A stretch of DNA of 11,483 bases from CAYVMD01 sp964452465 (GTDB taxonomy: Bacteria; Armatimonadota; JACIXR01): positions 1 to 11,483 of the forward strand of contig CAYVMD010000056.1 of NCBI GenBank assembly GCA_964452465.1. Reading direction: 5' to 3'. Below the pieces are notes generated by a model. That model saw nothing but the letters and a program-made list of their open reading frames with translations. It ran no database searches and had not been told where the DNA came from. The position numbers and the translations under genes were made by a program. Shown here one piece after another: positions 5,568 through 11,058 of the stretch (position 1 is the stretch's first letter; each line of letters starts with the position of its first letter).

Positions 5568-7227
5568 CGACGATGGGTCCGTCAGCGCGACTGTCCAACC
5601 TCACATAGAGGGGATCCTCGAACTCGCCGAGGTGGACCCACCTTCCGAAATCCTCGTTCTGGTTTACCGGGAATGCCTCCTCACCGTGACGGGTTACCAC
5701 CCGGAAGGGGGCGTTGGTGGCGGATGGTATGTTCGACAACTTCCCGAACCAAATGTATACATTATAAACGCCGAGAAGAGGATTATCGCTCCGCCAAATC
5801 GCTATTTTGGAACCATAAGGATCGGGTTCCGCCCAAAAGCAGGCACCGTTGAAGAAGGCATCCTCCTCCGCCATCCTCCAACCTTTACCGTAAAGTTGGC
5901 ACTGCGCTCCAATGGTCGTCTCGTCTATTATTATGCTCCTCGGACCACCCTCCACTATCCTCCTCCAAAGGGCGAGCCTTTCCTCTTCAGGCGGGTGATT
6001 CTCCTCCATCCATTCCTCCAAAGGTTTCATCAACTCCCTTACCTTTTGAGGCTCTTGGGAGGAGATATCGAAGTGCTCGGCGGGGTCTTTCCAGAGGTCG
6101 AAGAGGAGTATCTTCCCGCTATCCAGGTTGTAGATCAACTTATACCTATCGCCTCGCACCGCGCGGAGGCGTTCGCTTATGTCCTGCTCGCTGAAGATGT
6201 GCTCCCGCACCCTATTTGATATCCCCTCCATCAGGGGGAGCAAGCTTTCCCCCTGACGCTGGGGGAGGGAGGGCAAACCTGCTAATTCCAGAAGGGTGGG
6301 GGCAACATCCAATAGGGCAACGGGGGAGTGGATCACCCTTCCCTGCGGTATCCCGGGACCGGCGAGGATTAGGGGGATTCGGATGTTGGCATCATAGAGG
6401 GAGCGGTGGTCGAAGGTGAGGACATCGGGGTGTTCATAGAGCAATTCCCCATGGTCGGAAAGGAGGCAGATGATGGTCTCCTCCTCCAAGCCCAGTTGAC
6501 GGATGTTAGCCAAGAGGCGTCCAAAATGGTGGTCGACAAAATGGATGTAGCCATCGTAGAGGCTGTTGAGGCGCTGGATAGCCAAGGGATCGCCGAGGGT
6601 GGCGAGGCGGAGGAGATAGCCTCCCTTAGGGTCGTAGCCGGTGAAATGGAGAGAGGGATAGGCATCGGTCTTGAAGATGTCGTGCTCGGGAGGAGGGATG
6701 TAGGGGGAATGGGGCTCGAAGTAAAGGAGGAACATGAAGAAGGGGGCGTCAGGGTTCCTTTTCCATTGCTCCAGCCAAAAAGAGGCTTTTTCGGTGGTGG
6801 AGGGAGCGCCTTCGGTTGCCCCCAGCCTCTCGGTTATGTTGGGAGGAGCTTCCTGCCCCTGGTAGAATTCCTCGAAGCCCCTATCGAGGATTTGCCTTCC
6901 CGCATTTCCGTTGTTGACGAAGGCAACGGTCCTGTAGCCCGCCCCTTGGAATACCTCCGGGAGGAGGGTTATATGATGATCGAGGAGGGAGAGACCCTGG
7001 GGGAGGAAGAGGGTGAGGCGATGGCGAGAGGGGTAAAGGGAGGTCATGAGGGATACGAAGGAGGGAGTTGTCCAGGAGGCGGGAGAATAAGCGGCTTTGA
7101 AAAGGACGCCTCTTCGGGCTAACTCGTCTATATGGGGGCTGGTAGCGCGCCAATAACCATAGCAGGAAAGATGGTCAGGGCGCAATTGATCGAGGGCAAT
7201 AAGGAGGATATTCGGTGCCTTCGGCAC
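5539..7227 (-). CDS. Sulfatase-like (alkaline phosphatase superfamily) hydrolase with C-terminal golvesin/Xly CBD-like domain
   Basis: The 562-residue protein has two parts. Residues about 5-425 form the sulfatase/alkaline phosphatase fold: metal-binding Asp13 in NILLIALDQLRPDHLSCYGY, EPHSPY with His173, LLSDHGELLYEH with Asp258-His259, and the late strand RGDRYKLIYN. The nucleophile segment reads SWTTPSFVSLMTSLYPSRH (51-69). At the Cys/Ser of formylglycine sulfatases (C/S-x-P-x-R) it has Thr53, and the Arg is replaced by Phe. It may therefore be a threonine-nucleophile phosphodiesterase or transferase rather than a true sulfatase. Residues about 432-562, containing SATNAPFRVV, VNQNEDFGRWVHLG and VVDAVKFERV, resemble the beta-sandwich golvesin/Xly carbohydrate-binding domain. 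No signal peptide is seen. GTG is the earliest start, with an in-frame TGA two codons upstream. Substrate unknown. Confidence 0.82.
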   Translation of the reverse strand: MPKAPNILLIALDQLRPDHLSCYGYWRATSPHIDELARRGVLFKAAYSPASWTTPSFVSLMTSLYPSRHRLTLFLPQGLSLLDHHITLLPEVFQGAGYRTVAFVNNGNAGRQILDRGFEEFYQGQEAPPNITERLGATEGAPSTTEKASFWLEQWKRNPDAPFFMFLLYFEPHSPYIPPPEHDIFKTDAYPSLHFTGYDPKGGYLLRLATLGDPLAIQRLNSLYDGYIHFVDHHFGRLLANIRQLGLEEETIICLLSDHGELLYEHPDVLTFDHRSLYDANIRIPLILAGPGIPQGRVIHSPVALLDVAPTLLELAGLPSLPQRQGESLLPLMEGISNRVREHIFSEQDISERLRAVRGDRYKLIYNLDSGKILLFDLWKDPAEHFDISSQEPQKVRELMKPLEEWMEENHPPEEERLALWRRIVEGGPRSIIIDETTIGAQCQLYGKGWRMAEEDAFFNGACFWAEPDPYGSKIAIWRSDNPLLGVYNVYIWFGKLSNIPSATNAPFRVVTRHGEEAFPVNQNEDFGRWVHLGEFEDPLYVRLDSRADGPIVVDAVKFERV

Positions 7228-7263
7228 TCGTCACTCGCCTTTTACATTAATATATTTGAGGTC

Positions 7264-7291
7264 GCGGGGGAGGCTAAATCGCCTCCCCCGC
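7264..7291 (-). terminator. GC-rich hairpin after the ferritin-like gene
   Basis: Perfect 11-bp arms GCGGGGGAGGC (7264-7274) and GCCTCCCCCGC (7281-7291) enclose the loop TAAATC. On the minus strand the stem begins 8 nt after the ferritin stop. The following bases (GACCTCAAATATATT) are not a clean T-run, so it is a stable 3' stem and possible terminator of the peroxiredoxin-ferritin operon rather than a textbook intrinsic one. It also separates that operon from the sulfatase gene. Confidence 0.6.
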
Positions 7292-7299
7292 AGTTGGAT

Positions 7300-7785
7300 C
7301 TATAGGGTGCTCAAATCCTCCAAAAGGTTCTGCAAATCCTCCTCGTGTTCCACCTCGTCCGCCAGGATATCCACGATAAGTTCGAAGGTTACGAAATCTT
7401 TATCCTTGACCGTTTCAGCGAGCGTCTGATAGGCGGTTATGGCGCATTGTTCGCCCTTTATGTTCTGCTCGAGCAACCGCTTCACATTGGGGTCCTCGGG
7501 AACCTCATAGCCACAATTCGTCATCTTGAACCAATCCTGGGGATTAAGGATGGGGACGCCGCCGAGTTGGATTATCCTCTCTACCAACTTCTCCGCGTGC
7601 CCGAGCTCCTCCTTCGCGTGCTCCTCCAATTCTCCTGCTACTGCTCCCCTCATCGGTCCCTTCGCCACTTTAGCTCCTATCCAATACTGATAATAGGCTA
7701 ACCATTCGTCCGCGAGCGCCTTGTTAAGCGCTTCTACCAATTGGCAGACATCAACACCTACGATCTCCTTGCCTTTGGTACCCAT
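7300..7785 (-). CDS. Ferritin-like di-iron protein of the DPSL (Dps-like, thioferritin) type
   Basis: The 161-residue protein is a four-helix bundle with a full di-iron ligand set: Glu27 (ADEWLAYY), Glu60-x-x-His63 (EELGHAEKL), Glu112 (GEQC) and Glu144-x-x-His147 (DEVEHEEDL). This is bacterioferritin-like iron coordination, but Cys91 (MTNCGY) and Cys114 (GEQC) match the cysteine pair that marks the Dps-like DPSL/thioferritin group known from Sulfolobus, Pyrococcus and some anaerobes. DPSL proteins form 12-subunit cages that use peroxide to oxidise iron, protecting DNA and lowering Fenton chemistry. The ATG has a perfect AAGGAGGTGA 7 nt upstream. It is the second gene of an operon, 19 bp after the peroxiredoxin, which supports a peroxide-defence role. 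A plain bacterioferritin-like protein is the alternative. Confidence 0.8.
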   Translation of the reverse strand: MGTKGKEIVGVDVCQLVEALNKALADEWLAYYQYWIGAKVAKGPMRGAVAGELEEHAKEELGHAEKLVERIIQLGGVPILNPQDWFKMTNCGYEVPEDPNVKRLLEQNIKGEQCAITAYQTLAETVKDKDFVTFELIVDILADEVEHEEDLQNLLEDLSTL

Positions 7786-7804
7786 AAGTTCTTCACCTCC
7801 TTTT

Positions 7805-8446
7805 CTATAGTTTCTTGTGGCAGAACCACCAGTCGAAACAAGTATATTGCTTTACCCTTTCCTTCGCCGTTTCGATGTCCTTAGCAGGGGGGATTATCAC
7901 CTCGTTGCCGATCAACTCGTTGTTCGGCCAGTTGGCGGGGATGGCTACTCCGTTATTATCCACCGTCTGGAGCCCCTTCACCATCCTCAGTATCTCGTCC
8001 ATATTCCTCCCCAACTCCTGAGGGTAATAGAGCATAGCCCTGATCCTCCCCTTATCATCCACGATGAACACCGCCCTCACCGTGTTTGTGCCCTTAGCAG
8101 GGTGGATCAACCCCAACATACCCGCAACTCTGCCGAGGTCATCAGCTATTATGGGGAACTCGATCTTCACTCCCAACTTTTCCTCGATCCATTCTATCCA
8201 TTTTATGTGGGCGAACACTTGGTCTATGCTTAGCCCGATCAATTCGCAGTTCAGTTTCCTGAACTCCTCGTATCTCTTCTGAAATGCCACGAATTCCGTG
8301 GTGCAGACGGGGGTAAAATCCCCGGGATGGCTAAAGAGCACGAACCATTTCCCTGCGTAAGCGTCGGGCAGCTTCAACGCCCCCTTCGTCGTTACCACCT
8401 CTACTTCGGGGAACCTTTCCCCTAATAACGGCATCCTCGCTTCCAT
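7805..8446 (-). CDS. Peroxiredoxin, archaeal-type Prx6/AhpC-TSA family
   Basis: It reduces hydrogen peroxide and alkyl hydroperoxides in the cytosol. The peroxidatic motif is HPGDFTPVCTTEF with Pro41, Thr45 and Cys48 (P-x3-T-x2-C). The C-terminal extension ends in TCFDWWFCHKKL, with Cys203 and Cys209 six residues apart as in the Aeropyrum pernix thioredoxin peroxidase, so a resolving cysteine is likely there. Length, 213 residues, is normal for this long Prx6-like group. Two ATGs compete: the one at 8452 leaves only 1 nt after AGGAGG, while the one at 8446 has 7 nt, so 8446 is used. It is the first gene of an operon with the DPSL-like ferritin and is driven by a near-consensus promoter overlapped by a palindrome, which suggests peroxide- or metal-responsive control. 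Confidence 0.9.
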   Translation of the reverse strand: MEARMPLLGERFPEVEVVTTKGALKLPDAYAGKWFVLFSHPGDFTPVCTTEFVAFQKRYEEFRKLNCELIGLSIDQVFAHIKWIEWIEEKLGVKIEFPIIADDLGRVAGMLGLIHPAKGTNTVRAVFIVDDKGRIRAMLYYPQELGRNMDEILRMVKGLQTVDNNGVAIPANWPNNELIGNEVIIPPAKDIETAKERVKQYTCFDWWFCHKKL

Positions 8447-8465
8447 ATGCATTCCTCCTCTCGGG

Positions 8466-8482
8466 TAATTTTATCAAAATTA
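8466..8482. promoter_or_regulatory. 17-bp AT-rich palindrome, possible PerR/Fur-type operator
   Basis: TAATTTT-ATC-AAAATTA is a perfect palindrome with 7-bp arms and a 3-nt centre. It overlaps the last four bases of the -10 box and the expected transcription start of the peroxiredoxin-ferritin operon. Position and AT-rich symmetry recall PerR or Fur boxes, though the bases do not match the PerR consensus exactly. Assignment to that family is inference from the genes controlled. Confidence 0.45.
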
Positions 8483-8506
8483 TAAGGGAGAATAGCCTCC
8501 CGTCAA
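8479..8506 (-). promoter_or_regulatory. Strong promoter of the peroxiredoxin-ferritin operon
   Basis: Minus strand TTGACG (8506-8501, 5 of 6) and TATAAT (8484-8479, 6 of 6) are separated by 16 nt. The -35 box begins 5 nt after the stop codon of the upstream gene. The leader is about 26 nt and ends with AGAGGAGGA. Confidence 0.75.
8486..8501 (-). terminator. Small hairpin followed by T-rich tract, possible terminator of the larE-thi4 operon
   Basis: GGGAG and CTCCC pair over a 6-nt loop, and on the minus strand the stem is followed by TTATAATTTT. It lies 10 nt after the stop of the last gene of the thi4 operon and fills the spacer of the peroxiredoxin promoter. The stem has only 5 bp, so strength is doubtful. 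Confidence 0.35.
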
Positions 8507-8511
8507 ACTTT

Positions 8512-9240
8512 TTATAGTTGTTCTAAGAGAGAGCTGTGGAAGGGACACAACTCATAGGGGCTTTCTATCTGGGCGTAGATCAACTCCTCTTGCCAATGGG
8601 CGTTGTAGAGGGAGCAGCCTTTATCCTCACAGAAGGGATCGCCGATGAGATGATAGAAGAGGCATTGGAGAAGATACCCCTTTAGGACGCGAGGCAAACG
8701 GGGGTCATCGTAAGAGAGGAATTTCCCCCCTTCCGCGCTCACGAGAGCGCCCTCCTCCCCCAGGAGACGCCTCGCGACATAAAATTCCCTTGGCTTCGCG
8801 GGACCTTCCACCAATCCCGAGGTAGAGACTATGCAGGGATAGCCAAAGAGGGCGGTCCTTATATGATGAACCCCTCCCTCGGGGGTGGAAAGCAGCCTCT
8901 TGGTTATGATTATGTGGAGTTGATGAGGGTTGCGAGAGGGAAGGAGGGAACGCATAAATCGCATATATCCCCAACCATCATAAACCACCCCCTTGGGAGG
9001 GGAGTTGCTCCGCAAACCTTCCTCCTCTAACTCCACCTCCCGGGGAAGAGGAGGGAACCTTTCCCCCCTTGGTCCCTTTATCCGGAGGGAAGCGAGGTAA
9101 TAGGCGTTTCCCTGGGGGAAGGAAAAAAGGTTTACCTCCGATTTTATGCGGGACTTCCTCTGGAGGAAGTCCCGCATCTCTTCTAATAACGCTATGGGTT
9201 CCCCTTCGGGATAGAGGAAGATTCCTGTAGGGATTCTCAC
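8512..9240 (-). CDS. DUF6775-like protein, archaemetzincin-related with a broken HExxH motif
   Basis: The 242-residue protein has no signal peptide or membrane segment. Near the C-terminus it reads CLFYHLIGDPFCEDKGC and later ELCPFH. This fits the archaemetzincin pattern HExxHxxGx3Cx4C: His197, Gly200, Cys204 and Cys209 line up exactly, followed by Cys232-x-x-His235 in place of the last CxxC. The first His and the catalytic Glu of HExxH are Cys193 and Leu194, so peptidase activity is unlikely as read, while a structural zinc site may remain. From memory this resembles the DUF6775 'putative metallopeptidase' family. The GTG start overlaps the thi4 stop as GTGA, implying translational coupling and a role tied to Thi4. 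An in-frame TAG two codons upstream excludes an earlier start. A 32-nt perfect hairpin lies in its 5' coding part. Function unknown. Confidence 0.6.
   Translation of the reverse strand: MRIPTGIFLYPEGEPIALLEEMRDFLQRKSRIKSEVNLFSFPQGNAYYLASLRIKGPRGERFPPLPREVELEEEGLRSNSPPKGVVYDGWGYMRFMRSLLPSRNPHQLHIIITKRLLSTPEGGVHHIRTALFGYPCIVSTSGLVEGPAKPREFYVARRLLGEEGALVSAEGGKFLSYDDPRLPRVLKGYLLQCLFYHLIGDPFCEDKGCSLYNAHWQEELIYAQIESPYELCPFHSSLLEQL
9146..9177. repeat. 14-bp perfect inverted repeat inside a coding sequence
   Basis: ATGCGGGACTTCCT (9146-9159) and its exact complement (9164-9177) flank the 4-nt loop CTGG. It lies about 65-95 nt into the DUF6775-like gene on the minus strand, encoding roughly MRDFLQRKSRI. 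Such a stem in translated RNA is unusually stable; it could slow translation or be the target of an RNA-binding or processing factor. No T-run follows. Confidence 0.6.
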
Positions 9241-10022
9241 TTCCTAAGGATGTCAAGGGCTATCTCGGCTCCCTTCTTGCCGGAAAGGAGCATAGCGCCG
9301 AAGGTGGGACCCATCCGGGGCAAGGCATAGGTGGTGGAGACCGCCATCCCCACCACTATCAATCCCTTATAGACCTCACCGGTATGCTCCACAACCGCAT
9401 CCTCCGAGCGCTCCACCCACATGGCGCCAAACCCTCCCGTCTTGAGGAAGCCCCTCTCCTCCATCTTCTTCACTACGAAGGCATCGTGTCCCGTGGCATC
9501 TATGACCAGTTTCGCCTCTATAGCCACGGGATCCACGCAGGTCAACTCCCGAGGGAGGGAGTAGACAGGCGTCCAATTTATCACCACTCCCGCTACCTTG
9601 CCTTCCCTCAACACCACATCATCGAAGGAGGTCATGTTGAGGAACTTTACCCCTGCCTGGCAGGCGGAAGCTATCAGCGCAGAGCATGCCCACGGACCAT
9701 CCGCCACGAAGAGCCCGGGCATGACCTCCTCATAGCCCACCCCCAACTCCTTCAGGATCTCCTGGGCGGGCGCCCTGACCGTGACCTTATTCATGAGATA
9801 GCCTCCGATCCAGAAGCCTCCCCCCAGATAGTTATTGCGCTCCACAACGAGGACCTTATATCCCGCCCTTGCTATTTCCCTCCCCGCCATGAGCCCGCTC
9901 GGTCCCCCTCCTATAACTATCACATCGCTCTCCGCATATTGGGAAAGCATCCGGGAGAAGCTATCGACGATAGCCCGGGTGATCTCCTTCTCGGAGATCG
10001 GAGCAAAGATCTGCTCAGACAT
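9237..10022 (-). CDS. thi4: Thiamine thiazole synthase Thi4 with active-site cysteine
   Basis: Thi4 makes the thiazole part of thiamine from NAD, glycine and sulfur. The 261-residue protein has an N-terminal dinucleotide-binding motif VIVIGGGPSG (34-43) with the acidic strand end LVVERNNYLGGGFW, then GVVINWTPV, ATGHD (176-180) and the C-terminal VVGMAVSTTYALPRMGPTFGAMLLSG, all characteristic of Thi4. Where sulfide-using archaeal Thi4 has His, this reads ELTCVDP, with Cys162 next to Asp164; in yeast that Cys205 donates its sulfur in a single turnover. ATG 10022 is chosen for its AAGGAGGT at 8 nt and family length; the frame upstream overlaps the MoaD/ThiS-like gene and is not expected to be translated. 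Order in the operon is larE, thiF-like, moaD/thiS-like, thi4, DUF6775-like, so sulfur delivery by carriers is plausible. Confidence 0.9.
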   Translation of the reverse strand: MSEQIFAPISEKEITRAIVDSFSRMLSQYAESDVIVIGGGPSGLMAGREIARAGYKVLVVERNNYLGGGFWIGGYLMNKVTVRAPAQEILKELGVGYEEVMPGLFVADGPWACSALIASACQAGVKFLNMTSFDDVVLREGKVAGVVINWTPVYSLPRELTCVDPVAIEAKLVIDATGHDAFVVKKMEERGFLKTGGFGAMWVERSEDAVVEHTGEVYKGLIVVGMAVSTTYALPRMGPTFGAMLLSGKKGAEIALDILRK

Positions 10023-10041
10023 ACCAAACAACCTCCTTTCT

Positions 10042-10305
10042 TTAACCGCCCGCGATGGGAAGGAGGATGAAGACCTCGTCCCCTTCCTTAAGCGGTTGGG
10101 ATAAATCCTCAATGCTTTCCTCGTTGAGAAGGATTATTATATCCTCCCTCACCTTCCCCCCCTCGTCCAAGAGGTGCTCCTTCGCCTCCTCATACCTTTG
10201 GGCGATTTCCACCACCATCTCCTCCACCGTTTGGGAAGGAGGAAGCAGGATCTCCTCTCCTAAAATTTCCGCCACTTTTCCCGTCAAGAAGACCTTCACC
10301 GCCAT
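10042..10305 (-). CDS. MoaD/ThiS-family ubiquitin-like sulfur carrier
   Basis: The 87-residue beta-grasp protein ends in FILLPIAGG, the exposed Gly-Gly tail that an E1-like enzyme adenylates and that then carries sulfur as a thiocarboxylate. The pro-pro-like 'LPxAGG' ending is closer to MoaD (molybdopterin synthase small subunit), while the operon with thi4 argues for a ThiS role. The start ATG has GTGAGGTG 5 nt upstream. It lies 9 bp after the ThiF/MoeB-like gene, its expected activating enzyme, and 19 bp before thi4. No MoaE or ThiG is in the window. Alternative jobs are supply of sulfur to molybdopterin/tungstopterin, to tRNA, or to protein conjugation. Confidence 0.85.
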   Translation of the reverse strand: MAVKVFLTGKVAEILGEEILLPPSQTVEEMVVEIAQRYEEAKEHLLDEGGKVREDIIILLNEESIEDLSQPLKEGDEVFILLPIAGG

Positions 10306-10314
10306 AACTACACC

Positions 10315-11046
10315 TCACTCTCGATGAAGGGTCCCGCAGAGAGGGCAACGAGGGTCCCTTTTTACCTCGAAGATTTGCACCCTTGCATTCGCTCCATCCA
10401 ACCTTAACATTCTTCCCAGGAGAGGTTCCCCCAAACCGAGTATCAATTTTATCGCCTCCAATGCCTCCAGGCAACCCATGACCCCAGGCACTACCCCTAC
10501 TACAGGAAAGGGCTCCACCTTTATGGGATCCCGGGGATAGAGACAACGCAAACAGGGGGTTTTCCCCGGGATGATGGTGGTTATCCGCCCCTCCAAGCCG
10601 AAGACCACGGAATGGACGAGGGGCAAACCCCTGCGAACACAGAAGGAATTGACGAGGAAGCGAGTGGGGAAATCATCGAGGCAATCTATGACGACATCCA
10701 CTCCCTGGAGGATTTCCTCGATGTTTTCCTCGCTCAATTCCACCGGATAGGGCTGAGCTTCGATATCCCCGTTCAGCTCCCTCAATTTCTCGTAGGCGGA
10801 GAGGGCTTTCGATTTCCCTATATCCCTATCCCCATGAAGGATCTGTCTATTCAGGTTGGAAAGCTCCACTGTGCCCTGATCCACGAGGCGAAGATGCCCC
10901 ACGCCAGCAACCGCGAGATAGATGGAGCAAGAGCTGCCCAAGCCTCCCAATCCCACTACTGCCACATTTGCCTTCTCCAACCTTTTCTGCCCTTCCCCTC
11001 CCCACCCTCTCAGCATAATCTGGCGCGCGTACCTCTCGTAATCCAT
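10315..11046 (-). CDS. ThiF/MoeB/HesA-family E1-like adenylyltransferase
   Basis: It activates the C-terminal Gly of a ThiS/MoaD carrier with ATP. In 243 residues it shows RYARQIML near the N-terminus, the nucleotide-binding GLGGLGS at 32-38, ELSNLNRQIL (Asn66, Arg67), Lys80, the catalytic-loop DDFPTR, and a zinc site Cys165-x-x-Cys168 with Cys234-x-x-Cys237. Length matches MoeB and ThiF without a rhodanese domain. The segment that carries the acyl-disulfide Cys184 in E. coli ThiF (RNCRTAGV) is here VEPFPVVGVV without cysteine; the nearest is Cys192 in GVMGC. Sulfur transfer may thus not run through a persulfide linkage on this enzyme. The ATG has GAGGAGG at 7 nt, and the gene follows larE by 12 bp and precedes the carrier gene by 9 bp. 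Confidence 0.88.
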   Translation of the reverse strand: MDYERYARQIMLRGWGGEGQKRLEKANVAVVGLGGLGSSCSIYLAVAGVGHLRLVDQGTVELSNLNRQILHGDRDIGKSKALSAYEKLRELNGDIEAQPYPVELSEENIEEILQGVDVVIDCLDDFPTRFLVNSFCVRRGLPLVHSVVFGLEGRITTIIPGKTPCLRCLYPRDPIKVEPFPVVGVVPGVMGCLEALEAIKLILGLGEPLLGRMLRLDGANARVQIFEVKRDPRCPLCGTLHRE

Positions 11047-11058
11047 CCCTTCGCCTCC

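Noticed and set aside
6406..7122. Long open frame on the plus strand (238 codons) opposite the sulfatase-like gene
   Set aside because: It is antisense to a protein with clear family motifs, is low in complexity (Glu/Gly-rich) and has no recognisable domain; it arises from codon bias on the other strand.
9384..10070. Plus-strand open frame of 228 codons opposite thi4
   Set aside because: Antisense to thi4, His/Pro/Arg-rich, no motif or ribosome site.
10023..10112. N-terminal extension of Thi4 of 30 residues
   Set aside because: It would overlap the end of the MoaD/ThiS-like gene and lies before a perfect ribosome site; ATG 10022 gives the family length.
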